This document shows positions 33,971-42,654 of a DNA stretch of 64,000 nucleotides, piece after piece (position 1 is the stretch's first letter; every line of letters starts with the position of its first letter). The stretch is from assembly GCF_902141855.1 (NCBI RefSeq), contig NZ_CABFVH010000002.1, positions 186,001 through 250,000 on the forward strand, given 5' to 3'. The DNA comes from Methylobacterium dankookense (GTDB lineage Bacteria; Pseudomonadota; Alphaproteobacteria; Rhizobiales; Beijerinckiaceae). Under the pieces are notes generated by a model, which was not told the DNA's origin, did not search any database, and was given only the letters and a program-made list of their open reading frames with translations. A program made the position numbers and the translations under genes.

Positions 33971-35154
33971 CACCAGCGCTCCGGCAGGTCGACGAATTCG
34001 CGCCGCCGCACGCGATCCGCATCCGGCCCCTCCGCCTCGCCCGAGAAGGTCAGGCGCTCGGGGCCGTCGGAGCGCATCGGATAGGTGACGAGGCGGGCAT
34101 ATTCCGCCTCGTAGCGCTCGGAGGGCCAGTGGATCGCGAAGCCCCCGGCCGGGTCCGGCCGGTAGAGCGGGTTGAGGACGAGTTCCATCCCGGCGGGCGG
34201 CAGGGTCAGGCCGTCGACCACGGCGCGGGGCGCGGGGCGCATGCCCGGTCCGGCCACGACGGAGAAGGCCTCGCAGGCGCGCAGCTCGCCGGGGTCGCGC
34301 GGGCCCGGCGCGCGGGTCTCGACGAGGGCCCGGGTCAGCTCGGCATCGTCGTAGACCAGGGCGTCGGGGAACAGCTCGGCGATCTCCTCGGCGGTGACCG
34401 CGCGGCCGGCCGAGAAGCCGGGGCTCTCGGCGTTGTGGATGTGGCTCAGCGCGAGCCAGCCGTCGTCGCCCGCGTTCTGGCGGAGCGCTTCGAGCAGGCG
34501 CGGCTTGTCGTCGAGGAAGTAGAAGGCGTCGTTGCAGAGCACGAGATCGACCGGCGCGCCCGCGATCGGCCAGTGCTCCGAGGCGGCGTCGAAGCAGACG
34601 AACTGCGCCTTGTCGCCAACCACCCAGTGGCGGGCGACCCAGAGCTTGGCGAAGACCACGTCGGCGCCGGACACCTTGCAGCCGCGGCGTTTCAGCTCGC
34701 GCATGTACTGGCCGATGCCGCAGGCGAACTCGAACACGCAGGTCGGCTCGTTCCAGTGGGCTTCGAGCAGGGAGAGGCCGGCCAGGAAGGTCGGGTCGCT
34801 CCAGCGGTTGAGGAAGTAGTCGCCCACCCGGCCCCAGCCGAGGAGCCGCACGGCGTCGCGCAGGGTCGCAGCGGAGCGCTCGCGGATCAGGGTGCGGATG
34901 TCGCCGGTATCGGCCGGCGGACCGTTCCACCACGAATCCTGATCGGCGAGCAGGATGGAGAGCGCCTCGTCGGGCTCGCCCCCGTCGAGATGGGCGAGCA
35001 CCCGCTCGATCGTGTCGGCGCGGTCGATGCGCAGGTAGGGGATGCCGTCGATGACCGGCCAGCGCGCCCCGGTCTCCGTATCCGCCAGCGAATGCGGGCG
35101 GTCGGCGCGCAGGGGATTGCCGGTCTCGGGCGAGCGCAGATCGAAGGGGATCAT
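33970..35154 (-). CDS. Class I SAM-dependent methyltransferase
   Basis: 394 residues. Unusual N-terminal 130 residues begin IPFDLRSPETGNPLRADRPH, and WPVIDGIPYLRID resembles the Trm112-like zinc-less segment that precedes some metabolite methyltransferases. The SAM motif I is CVFEFACGIGQYMRELKRRG near residue 140, followed by DLVLCNDAFYFLDDKPRLLE (motif III/IV region). A C-terminal extension ends REFVDLPERW. The substrate is unknown; position in the cluster suggests O- or N-methylation of the cluster product. An isolated hairpin at 35196-35212 separates it from the upstream HD gene. Confidence 0.82.
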   Translation of the reverse strand: MIPFDLRSPETGNPLRADRPHSLADTETGARWPVIDGIPYLRIDRADTIERVLAHLDGGEPDEALSILLADQDSWWNGPPADTGDIRTLIRERSAATLRDAVRLLGWGRVGDYFLNRWSDPTFLAGLSLLEAHWNEPTCVFEFACGIGQYMRELKRRGCKVSGADVVFAKLWVARHWVVGDKAQFVCFDAASEHWPIAGAPVDLVLCNDAFYFLDDKPRLLEALRQNAGDDGWLALSHIHNAESPGFSAGRAVTAEEIAELFPDALVYDDAELTRALVETRAPGPRDPGELRACEAFSVVAGPGMRPAPRAVVDGLTLPPAGMELVLNPLYRPDPAGGFAIHWPSERYEAEYARLVTYPMRSDGPERLTFSGEAEGPDADRVRRREFVDLPERW

Positions 35155-35195
35155 CGAGCCTCAGGCCACCTCACGGGCGCCCCGCGCGCCGGGTA

Positions 35196-35212
35196 CCGGA
35201 CAACAAGTCCGG
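35196..35212. terminator. Small hairpin between HD gene and methyltransferase gene
   Basis: CCGGAC at 35196-35201 pairs with GTCCGG at 35207-35212 across a 5-nt AACAA loop. It falls in the 107-bp gap between ino1/HD and the rest of the cluster and may attenuate read-through or be incidental. Confidence 0.35.
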
Positions 35213-35261
35213 ACCCCGGCCCGGGTTGCGCGGCGCCGCCCGGTCCCGACCGCGAGTGCGG

Positions 35262-36194
35262 TCACGGGATGCGCATATCGGCGAGCACCCGATCGTGGAA
35301 GCCCTTCACAGGCCCGGCATGGACGAGTTCCATGTCGTTCAACACGGTCTCCATGGTCAGGGAGGCCGCGCGCAGGTGCTGGGCGATCTGCAGCACCCGG
35401 TCGATGCAGTCGGCGGCGTGGAAGGCGCGGCCCTCCGCGGTGGCGTCGTCGGGCAGCACCGCGCGGGCGCGGACCACCGACTCGCGCAAGAGGGCGTCGA
35501 GCTCGTCGAGCGCCCATTGCGCGGTGCGCGCCATGATCGGCCCGAGATGGTCGCCGAGCAGCATCTCGCCGGTGAAGCCGGCATCCGGCATGGCGGCATT
35601 GTGGAAATGGTGCGCCATCGCCGCCAAGAACACGGTGGTCGGGTCGGCCCGGTAGAACGGGCTCAGCGCGACGCCGTAGACCGCCACCATCAGACAGTGC
35701 TCGGCATGGTTCTCCGGCGGCTCCAGCAGGATGCGGGCGCGGCCCGGGCAGGTGACGCCCGCCCGCGGCTGCTGCGCCAGCGCACCGACGAAGCCCGGCA
35801 GCGGGCCGGGCACCGCCTCGGAGCGGGTGCGCAGCCGCGTGCGCAGCCGCTCCCGCAGGCCGGGATCGAAGGCCTCGGTCACCGCATCGAACCCGGCGAC
35901 CAGCACCTCCGAGACCGCCTGATCCGAGAGGCCGGCCGCCGTCAGGAAGGCCGCGTCGAGGTCGCAGAGGCGCGTGGCGGCGAGCGCGGTCGCCGTGATG
36001 TCGAGAGCGACGTCCTCGGGCGAGGCCCCGCCCGTGAGCAGGCCCCAGCCCTGCGCGAACAGGCGCTCGGCGATGGAGCCCTGGCGCCCGGCGGACCGGA
36101 CGCGCTTGAGGTCGTTCACCTCGACCAGGAGGTCGCGCAGAGCGACCGGGGCGGCTGGGCCGGAGCCCGGGCCGCCCTGCACCGCCGCGCCCAT
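35262..36194 (-). CDS. HD-superfamily protein coupled to inositol-phosphate synthase
   Basis: 310 residues. HD-type metal ligands are visible in LEPPENHAEHCLMVAVYGVA (H, and H-x-x-H context) and MAHHFHNAAMPDAGF (HHxHN, the HD equivalent), with a further Asp in FHAADCIDRVLQIAQHL. The superfamily includes phosphohydrolases and the di-iron myo-inositol oxygenase. The start overlaps the ino1 stop by one base (TGATG), so the two proteins are made together. A phosphatase removing the phosphate of inositol-3-phosphate or of a glycosyl inositol phosphate is the simplest proposal, and an oxidative role is the alternative. Both are inference. Confidence 0.75.
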   Translation of the reverse strand: MGAAVQGGPGSGPAAPVALRDLLVEVNDLKRVRSAGRQGSIAERLFAQGWGLLTGGASPEDVALDITATALAATRLCDLDAAFLTAAGLSDQAVSEVLVAGFDAVTEAFDPGLRERLRTRLRTRSEAVPGPLPGFVGALAQQPRAGVTCPGRARILLEPPENHAEHCLMVAVYGVALSPFYRADPTTVFLAAMAHHFHNAAMPDAGFTGEMLLGDHLGPIMARTAQWALDELDALLRESVVRARAVLPDDATAEGRAFHAADCIDRVLQIAQHLRAASLTMETVLNDMELVHAGPVKGFHDRVLADMRIP

Positions 36195-37384
36195 CAGTTC
36201 ACGCCGAGCCAGTCGCGCAGCATCTTCTCCTGCTTGCCGAAGGCGTGCTCCGGCCCGTGGCCGTTCTTCACCATCGGCGCCTTGAAGAAGGTCGAGAGCT
36301 GCTCCTGCACGCCGCCCTCGCCACGCTTCTTGGCGAGGTCGAGCACGCGGGCGATCTCGATCACCAGCGGCGCGGCCAGGATCGAGTCCTTGCAGAGGAA
36401 GTTGACCTTGATCTGCATCCGCTGGCCCATGAAGCCGGTGACGTCGATGTTGTCCCAGGCTTCCTTGTCGTCGCCGCGCGGGCGGTAATAGTGGATGTGC
36501 ACGAGGTGGTCCTCGACCGGGTAGCCGAGGATCGAGTCGAGCACCGTGCCCTTGGTGTTGAGCTTCGACTGCAGCGAATTCGGGTCGTTGAGCGCGAGAC
36601 CGTCGCGGTTGCCGAGGATGTTGGTCGAGAACCAGCCGTCCACGTGCAGCGCGCGGGCCTTGAAGGCCGGGGCCAGCACCGTCTTCATCATGGTCTGGCC
36701 GGTCTTGCCGTCCTTGCCCGCGACGGGGACGTTCATCTCCTTCGCGAGCTCCAGCAGCGCCGGCACGTCGGCGGCCACCGAGGGCGTGAAGTTGGCGTAG
36801 GGGATGCCGCTCTTGATCGCCGCATAGGCGTAGAGCATGGCCGGCGAGATCGCCTCGTCGCTCGCATCGAGACCCTTCTCGAAGGCGGCGGTGGAGTTGA
36901 GCGTCGGGTCGGAGAGGTCGGGCCAGCGCTCGGTGGAGGCGAGGTTCACCACCACCACCTCGTCGAGGTTGCTCTCCTGTCGGAAGCGGCGCAGGTCGCT
37001 GGCGATGACCGAGACCGCCTCGCGGTGGTCCTTGGCGACGATGCGGTTCTGCCCGTCGATGTTCTTGCAGAACTTGGCGCTGCCCACCGCCGGCCAGGGC
37101 GTGATGCCCTTCAGCACCTGCGCGCCGTTCTCGATGTCCTGCTTCGTCAGCACGCCGTGGCCCGAGGCCGCCGAGGCGAGGTCGTCGCCGTTGAGGTCCC
37201 AGCCGCCGAAGACGAGATCCCTGTAGTCCGCCATGCCGGCGACGGGCAGGCCGGCGAGCGGGAGTCCGTCGAGGCGGTTGGACCCGGACTTGATCATCTC
37301 GATGCCGGCGATGGCGGTGGTGGCGACAGCCCCACCCATGCCAACGAACGCAACGCCGACACGGCGACCGGTCTGCATGCTCAT
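36194..37384 (-). CDS. Myo-inositol-3-phosphate synthase
   Basis: 396 residues. N-terminal NAD-binding loop VGVAFVGMGGAVATTAIAG; active-site and NAD-fold segments LNSTAAFEKGLDASDEAISP, PVAGKDGKTGQTMMKTVLAP with the catalytic Lys, and DSILGYPVEDHLVHIHYYRP. These match the actinobacterial/archaeal type of inositol-1-phosphate synthase (Ino1). It converts glucose-6-phosphate to inositol-3-phosphate using NAD in a redox-neutral cycle. In a Gram-negative methylotroph this supports an inositol-containing product. It is the first gene of the cluster, at 37384 with a purine-rich stretch GAAGGAAA upstream. Confidence 0.92.
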   Translation of the reverse strand: MSMQTGRRVGVAFVGMGGAVATTAIAGIEMIKSGSNRLDGLPLAGLPVAGMADYRDLVFGGWDLNGDDLASAASGHGVLTKQDIENGAQVLKGITPWPAVGSAKFCKNIDGQNRIVAKDHREAVSVIASDLRRFRQESNLDEVVVVNLASTERWPDLSDPTLNSTAAFEKGLDASDEAISPAMLYAYAAIKSGIPYANFTPSVAADVPALLELAKEMNVPVAGKDGKTGQTMMKTVLAPAFKARALHVDGWFSTNILGNRDGLALNDPNSLQSKLNTKGTVLDSILGYPVEDHLVHIHYYRPRGDDKEAWDNIDVTGFMGQRMQIKVNFLCKDSILAAPLVIEIARVLDLAKKRGEGGVQEQLSTFFKAPMVKNGHGPEHAFGKQEKMLRDWLGVN

Positions 37385-37701
37385 CGGACTGGGATTTCCT
37401 TCGACTGTGGGACGCGGATGGTGCGAAAAGCCGGATTATTCCGGCCTGCTCCGCGTGGCCCTAACAAGTGGAGCGTCCGAGCTTCGTTCCAAGCCCGACC
37501 TGGACACACTTGTGGCGCCCCGCGGCTGAACCGAGCCCGAACGAACGACGATTTCGGCAGCTATCCGGAGACTTAACGCCGCATCGGCGGTGCCACGTGC
37601 TGATCACGCGAGTGTCCCATTCTGGTCATGACCGGCGGCGATAGAGCGCGCCGCTGAACGAGAGCCCGGCCGAAGAACGCCGCGGCACAGAAGGACCAGA
37701 C
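37385..37701. promoter_or_regulatory. Divergent regulatory region of ino1 and the transglycosylase
   Basis: 317 bp without coding signature. It must hold the minus-strand promoter of the inositol cluster and the plus-strand promoter of the lytic transglycosylase. A 16-bp dyad GCCGGA-TTAT-TCCGGC (37430-37445) lies 46 bp upstream of ino1 and is a candidate operator. I could not place sigma boxes with confidence. Confidence 0.5.
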
Positions 37702-38877
37702 ATGGGGGTTTTCCCGGAGCCGGCGCGTGGCGTCGACGACGTGAGCCGTCTCGTGCCTTGCGAGACCGATCGTGATGACAACAACGCCGTGGCGTGGCTG
37801 CCGCGGGCCGTGCGCAGGAACCCGCGCCGGAGCTTCGCCACCCGACGCAACGTCACCCTGGTCGCCGCGCTGCTGGCCGGCCTGAGCCTGCCGCAGACGG
37901 CCTTCGCGCCCGCGGCCTCGGCCCACGACCGCATCGATACCGGTGCGCGCGCCGCGCAGGCGCTGGCGGCCGAGACCGTCGGCACGCATGCCCCAGCCGA
38001 GGCCGCCGCCTCCGTCGAGGCCGCTGCCGAGACCTGGAGCGGCGTGCCCCTCGTCGAGCAGGAGCCCGCGACGACCGCGATCATCGCCGGCGACCTCGAC
38101 ACCCTGCCCCGCCCGGTGGTGGATGCGGGCGAGGACAAGGTGCGCTTCGGCCCGACCAGCGTGCCGCGCAAGGTGGTCGACACCATCCTGAAGGCTGCCG
38201 AGGAGACCGGGATGGACCCGGTCTACATGATGGCGCTCGCCGACAAGGAATCGAGCTTCGACACCGACGTGAAGGCGGCCACCTCCTCGGCGCAGGGCCT
38301 GTTCCAGTTCGTGGCCAATACCTGGCTGGAGATGATCCGCGACTACGGCGCCCGCTACGGCCTCGCCGAGGAGGCGGCATCCGTGAAGGGCACCGGCTCG
38401 GCCATCCGCGTGGCGGGCGATGGCATGCGCCAGCGCGTGCTGTCGCTGCGCAACGACCCCTACGTCGCGAGCCTGATGGCGGCGGAGCTGGCCAAGCGCG
38501 ACCGCGGCCGGATCGAGGCGAAGATCGGCCGCGCGCTCACCAGCACCGAGCTCTACTTCGCCCATTTCCTCGGGACGGCGAGCGCCGGGCGCTTCCTCGT
38601 GCTCAGCAGCGACAATCCGGAGGTGAATGCCCAGAAGGCCTTCCGCCAAGCCGCGCGGGCGAACCGCAGCCTGTTCACCGCCAAGGGCCGGCGCGCCCTT
38701 ACGGTGGCCGAGGTCTACGAGCGCATCGACGGCATGATCGACAAGCGCCTCTCCCGCTACCAGGGCGTCGCGGTCCTCACGCGGACGCCCGACCGCGCCG
38801 AGCCGGTCCAGGTCGTCGCACCCGCGGCCTCCGGCCGCATCCAGGTCAGCGACGCGCTGCCGCCCTCCGAGCTGTGA
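37702..38877 (+). CDS. Exported lytic transglycosylase (SLT domain)
   Basis: 391 residues. A basic N-terminus is followed by a signal anchor (NVTLVAALLAGLSLPQTAFA, near residue 50), then a low-complexity section and an SLT-type domain from residue 150. The catalytic Glu is in YMMALADKESSFDTDVKAAT and the GLFQF/GLMQ-like motif reads SSAQGLFQFVANTWLEM. The late segment VNAQKAFRQAARANRSLF matches the alphaproteobacterial family of transglycosylases. It cleaves the MurNAc-GlcNAc bond of peptidoglycan. AAGGA is 8 nt upstream of the ATG. The preceding inositol cluster is divergent; no functional tie is implied. Confidence 0.88.
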   Translation: MGVFPEPARGVDDVSRLVPCETDRDDNNAVAWLPRAVRRNPRRSFATRRNVTLVAALLAGLSLPQTAFAPAASAHDRIDTGARAAQALAAETVGTHAPAEAAASVEAAAETWSGVPLVEQEPATTAIIAGDLDTLPRPVVDAGEDKVRFGPTSVPRKVVDTILKAAEETGMDPVYMMALADKESSFDTDVKAATSSAQGLFQFVANTWLEMIRDYGARYGLAEEAASVKGTGSAIRVAGDGMRQRVLSLRNDPYVASLMAAELAKRDRGRIEAKIGRALTSTELYFAHFLGTASAGRFLVLSSDNPEVNAQKAFRQAARANRSLFTAKGRRALTVAEVYERIDGMIDKRLSRYQGVAVLTRTPDRAEPVQVVAPAASGRIQVSDALPPSEL

Positions 38878-38901
38878 GCCCGACCCTGCCGGGCGCCTGC
38901 A

Positions 38902-40434
38902 TCAATGCGCGGCGGGCGCCGCGCCGCCGAGCTTGACCGTCTTGAGGATCATGGCGAGCGGGATCAGGCAGGCGGTGAGCACGCCGAGCACCCAGAACAC
39001 GTCGATATAGGCCCAGTAGGCCACCTGCGTGGCGAGCTGCTGCCCGATCCATGCGGTGGCCTGCCCCTGCGCGTCGGGCCCCGCGAAGCCGTGCTGCTGG
39101 AAGTAGCGCGTCGCCTGGGACAGGGTCTCCTGATAGGCGGGGCTCGCGGGGTTCACCGATTCCACGAGCCGGCTCTGGTGGAACTGGCTCCGATAGGCGA
39201 GCACGTTCTGCGCGAGCGAGACGCCCATCGAGCCGCCGACGTTGCGGGCCACGTTGATCAAGGCCGAGGCCTGGTCGGTCTGGTCCTTGCGCAGGCCCTC
39301 GTAGGAGGCCGTGGTCACCGACAGGAAGATCATCGACAGGCCGATGCCGATATAGATGCGCGACCACGCGAAGAACGAGAAGGTGGTCTCGCCGTTGATG
39401 CGCGTGAGGTCGTACATCCCGGCCGCGACGATGGCCGCGCCGGCCGCGATCAGCCATTTCGGCTGCACGGAGCCGGAGAGCTGGCCGATCACCAGCATCG
39501 AGACCACCGTCATGATGCCGCCCGGCCCGAGGACGAGGCCCGACAGGGTCGCGGTGTAGCCGTAGTATTCCTGGGTGATCTGCGGGATGAACTGCGTGGT
39601 CGCGATCAGCACCGCGCCGGTGAACAGCATCACGATGAAGCAGGAGCCGAACTGGCGGCTGTCGAGGAGCCGCAGGTCCACGACCGGGTTCTTCTTGCGC
39701 AGGAGCCAGGGGATCATCGCGACGAACGAGGCCACGGTCAGCACGCCGAACACGTTCATCAGGGTCGAGGTGCCGAACCAGTCCTTGCGCTGGCCCTCGT
39801 CGAGGACGACCTCGAGCGAGCCGAGGAAGGTCGCCACCAGCAGGAAGCCGACGAGGTCGAAGCGCACGCCCTGCCGGCGCAATTGCCGCCGCTCGCGCTT
39901 GGCCGCCTCGCTGTCCTCGATGAGCCAGGACATGAGCCCGAGCGAGATCAGGCCGACGGGGCCGTTGATCAGGAAGCACCAGTGCCAGGAGACGTTGTCG
40001 GAGAGCCAGCCGCCGAGCGTCGGGCCGATGACGGGAGCGACCACGATGGCGACGCCGTAGAGGGCGAAGGCCTGGCCGCGCTTCTGCGGCGGGAAGGAAT
40101 CCGCCAGGATCGACTGCGCCAGCGGCGCCATGCCCCCGCCGCCGAGGCCCTGGAGCACGCGGAAGAACAGGAGCGATTCGAGGCTCCAGGCGAAGCCGCA
40201 CAGGATCGAGGAGAGCGTGAACAGGGCCACGCTCCACATGAAGAACGCCTTCCGGCCGAAGCGCTTGGCCAGGAAGCTCGACGCGATCAGCGTGATCGCG
40301 TTGGCCACCAGATAGCTCGTCACCACCCACGCCGCCTCGTCCGGCCCGACGGCGAGGCCGCCGGAAATGTAGCGGAGCGCCACGTTCGCGATCGTGGTGT
40401 CGAGCACCTCCATGAAGGTGGCGAGCGCCACCAC
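38902..40434 (-). CDS. EmrB/QacA-type MFS multidrug efflux permease (14 TM)
   Basis: About 510 residues from the GTG at 40434. Conserved MFS-DHA2 motifs are EVLDTTIANVALRYISGGLA, GPTLGGWLSDNVSWHWCFLI and FLAKRFGRKAFF; 14 hydrophobic segments are expected. The N-terminus from this GTG begins inside the first helix (VVALATFMEVLD), which is shorter than homologues. A better GTG at 40495 overlapping the emrA stop (GTGA) reads SAGGQGKAPGGHNP and reaches the same helix only if one base of the G5/C5 run at 40450-40454 is dropped. So an apparent +1 insertion separates the natural start from the body. Proton-driven efflux with the coupled adaptor is expected. Confidence 0.85.
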   Translation of the reverse strand: MVALATFMEVLDTTIANVALRYISGGLAVGPDEAAWVVTSYLVANAITLIASSFLAKRFGRKAFFMWSVALFTLSSILCGFAWSLESLLFFRVLQGLGGGGMAPLAQSILADSFPPQKRGQAFALYGVAIVVAPVIGPTLGGWLSDNVSWHWCFLINGPVGLISLGLMSWLIEDSEAAKRERRQLRRQGVRFDLVGFLLVATFLGSLEVVLDEGQRKDWFGTSTLMNVFGVLTVASFVAMIPWLLRKKNPVVDLRLLDSRQFGSCFIVMLFTGAVLIATTQFIPQITQEYYGYTATLSGLVLGPGGIMTVVSMLVIGQLSGSVQPKWLIAAGAAIVAAGMYDLTRINGETTFSFFAWSRIYIGIGLSMIFLSVTTASYEGLRKDQTDQASALINVARNVGGSMGVSLAQNVLAYRSQFHQSRLVESVNPASPAYQETLSQATRYFQQHGFAGPDAQGQATAWIGQQLATQVAYWAYIDVFWVLGVLTACLIPLAMILKTVKLGGAAPAAH

Positions 40435-40491
40435 GAGAGCGATCGCCCCGGGGGTTGTGGCCCCCGGGCGCCTTCCCCTGGCCCCCCGCGC

Positions 40492-41721
40492 TCACCGCAC
40501 GTGCGCCTTCGGAACCACCGACATGCCGGGGCCGATCGCGACATCCGCCGGCCAGCCGTCGACCATGATCTTCACCGGGATGCGCTGCGTCACCTTCACG
40601 TAGTTGCCGGTGGCGTTCTGCGCCGGCAGCAGGCTGAAGGCGGTGCCGGAGCCGGGCTGGATCGAGTCGATGCGGCCGGTGATCCTGCGGTCCGGATAGG
40701 CATCGATCGCGATCTCGACAGGCTGCCCTGGGCGCATGTCGGTGACCTGCGTCTCCTTGTAGTTCGCCGTCACCCAGATGTCGTCGGGCACGAAGTTCGA
40801 CAGGCTCTGGCCGGCCTGGGCGAGCTCGCCGACGCCGCCGGTGAGGCGCACCACGCGGCCCCCTTGCGCCGCCGTCACGGTCGTGTAGCCGAGGTTGAGC
40901 TGCGCCTGGTCGCGCTGGGCCTTCGACTGGGAGAGCTGCGCCTCGGCGCTGGCGCGCTGGGCCTGGAGCGAGCCGATCTGCTTCCGCGCCGCCACGACGT
41001 TGGCGTTGGCGCTCGCGAGCGCGGCCTGCCGCTGCTGGAGCTGCGAGGTCGAGGATTGCGATTGCTGCACGGTGCCGGCGCCGCGCTCGGCGAGCGCCTT
41101 GTAGCGGGCGGCATCCTCCTCCGCGAACTTGAGCGCGGCCTGCGCCGTGTCGACCTGGGCCTGCGCGACCTCGACTTGCGCCCTCTGCGCCTCGATCTGC
41201 GCGTCGATGTTCTTGATCGCTGCCTCGGAGGCGGTGACCTGCGCCTCGGCCTGTTCGAGGGCGACCCGGTAGTCGCGCTGGTCGACCTGGAAGAGCACAT
41301 CGCCCTTCTCGACATGCTGGTTGTCGGTCACCGGCACGGCGACGACGTAGCCGCCGACCTTCGGCGCGATCGTGAAGCTGCGCGCATCCACGAAGGCGTC
41401 GTCGGTGGTCTTGTAGGGATGGAGATAGATCTGCCAATAGAAGTAGCCGGCGATTCCGAGCGCCACCAGGGCGAGAGCGCCGAGGATGAACCACCAGGGA
41501 TGGCGGCGGATCACGCTCGGGCGGTTCTCGTCCTCCGGGCCGTCGTCGGCCTCGGCGGAATCCTGCCCGTCGGGCGCGGACGCGTCGTCCGGCTCCGCCT
41601 TCCGGGCCTTGCTGCTGACCTTGGCTTCGAGGTCGAGGATGTCGCGCGCGGCCTCGTCCTCCGGCCCGGCATTCCGGGACGGGGCGTCGGCGGTCGCGCG
41701 CCGCCGCTGGTCGTCAAGCAT
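40492..41721 (-). CDS. EmrA/HlyD-type membrane fusion protein
   Basis: 409 residues. Starts MLDDQRRRATADAPSRNAGP, with an acidic cytoplasmic tail of about 70 residues, a single membrane helix WWFILGALALVALGIAGYFY, a beta-lipoyl half-site (DDAFVDARSFTIAPKVGGYV), long coiled-coil hairpin (about 150-260, Gln/Ala rich) and the beta-barrel ending GPGMSVVPKAHVR. It bridges the MFS permease to an outer membrane channel. The ATG at 41721 is preferred; the open frame upstream is a non-homologous leader. Its stop overlaps the presumed start of emrB. A TolC partner and a regulator are not adjacent. Confidence 0.9.
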   Translation of the reverse strand: MLDDQRRRATADAPSRNAGPEDEAARDILDLEAKVSSKARKAEPDDASAPDGQDSAEADDGPEDENRPSVIRRHPWWFILGALALVALGIAGYFYWQIYLHPYKTTDDAFVDARSFTIAPKVGGYVVAVPVTDNQHVEKGDVLFQVDQRDYRVALEQAEAQVTASEAAIKNIDAQIEAQRAQVEVAQAQVDTAQAALKFAEEDAARYKALAERGAGTVQQSQSSTSQLQQRQAALASANANVVAARKQIGSLQAQRASAEAQLSQSKAQRDQAQLNLGYTTVTAAQGGRVVRLTGGVGELAQAGQSLSNFVPDDIWVTANYKETQVTDMRPGQPVEIAIDAYPDRRITGRIDSIQPGSGTAFSLLPAQNATGNYVKVTQRIPVKIMVDGWPADVAIGPGMSVVPKAHVR

Positions 41722-41915
41722 CGGAATCTGTCGTTCGATACGCCGCGCCCGTATTTCAGGCTCGCGGCCGGGTGAACCCGCCTCGGGCTGGCAAGACGCG
41801 GGGCGGATTAAAGTTCCGGTGCACACGTTGGAGTGCGCCCGCGTGACGCGAGGCTTGAGCGCGCGCCGCGGCAGGATCATGCTCCCACCCGGGGGAATAT
41901 CCGGAGTCCGCCGCC

Positions 41916-42557
41916 ATGCACCCGAACCCTGATGGAACCACGAGTCCGTCCGGCGTGCCGCTCGCCGGCGCCGCCCGCCGCGACGCCATGTGCACGATGC
42001 TCGCCCGCAACTGGTGGCTGATGGCCCTGCGCGGCGTGGTGGCGATCCTGTTCGGCATCGCCGCCTTCGCCGCGCCCGGAGCCGTCGTGCTCTCGCTCGT
42101 GCTGTTCTTCTCGGCCTACATGCTGGTCGACGGCGTCGTCGGCATCGTCGCCTCCATGCGGGCGGCGCAGCGGCACGAACGCTGGGGCTTCCTGCTGATG
42201 GAGGGCATCCTCGACATCCTCGTCGGCGCGGCGGCCTTCCTGATGCCGGCGGCCGCGGTCTGGGCCTTCGTCTTCCTCGTCGCCTTCTGGGCCCTGGTGA
42301 CCGGCGGCCTGATGATCGCCGCGGCGATCCACCTGCACGCCCATTACGGGCGCTGGTGGCTCGGGCTCGGCGGAGCGATCTCGGTGCTGTTCGGCATCGC
42401 GCTGCTGGTCAATCCGGGCATGTCCGCCCTGGTTCTGACGTGGTGGCTCGGCGGCTACGCCATCGCCTTCGGGGTGATGCTGGTGGTGCTCGGCTTCCAG
42501 CTCCGCGGCCGCCACGAGGCCGCGGGCCGGCCGATGCCGCTGCCCGGCGGCGCCTGA
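41916..42557 (+). CDS. HdeD-family membrane protein
   Basis: 213 residues with six hydrophobic helices in the repeating pattern of HdeD (ARNWWLMALRGVVAILFGIA, DILVGAAAFLMPAAAVWAFV, WWLGLGGAISVLFGIALLVN). The ATG is preceded by TCCGGAGTCCGCCGCC, with GGAG 8 nt upstream. HdeD proteins are associated with acid or general stress resistance in the inner membrane; their mechanism is not known. The gene is divergent from the EmrAB pair and followed after about 100 bp by the penicillin-binding protein, probably as separate units. Confidence 0.88.
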   Translation: MHPNPDGTTSPSGVPLAGAARRDAMCTMLARNWWLMALRGVVAILFGIAAFAAPGAVVLSLVLFFSAYMLVDGVVGIVASMRAAQRHERWGFLLMEGILDILVGAAAFLMPAAAVWAFVFLVAFWALVTGGLMIAAAIHLHAHYGRWWLGLGGAISVLFGIALLVNPGMSALVLTWWLGGYAIAFGVMLVVLGFQLRGRHEAAGRPMPLPGGA

Positions 42558-42654
42558 GGAACGCGGCGTAGCTTCGGCCGCGGGATCCGGTCTAGAACGG
42601 CGGCTCGCCCGCACCCGGCCGCCCGCCGCCGGGCGGCCCTCGATTGCGGATACG

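Noticed and set aside
27681..37384. Mycothiol biosynthesis proper
   Set aside because: No MshC-like ligase or MshD-like acetyltransferase is present; YcaO, oxidoreductase and isomerase do not belong to that pathway.
27681..37384. Hopanoid cyclitol ether genes (hpnI-hpnK)
   Set aside because: No radical SAM protein, GT2-type HpnI or HpnK-like deacetylase is present.
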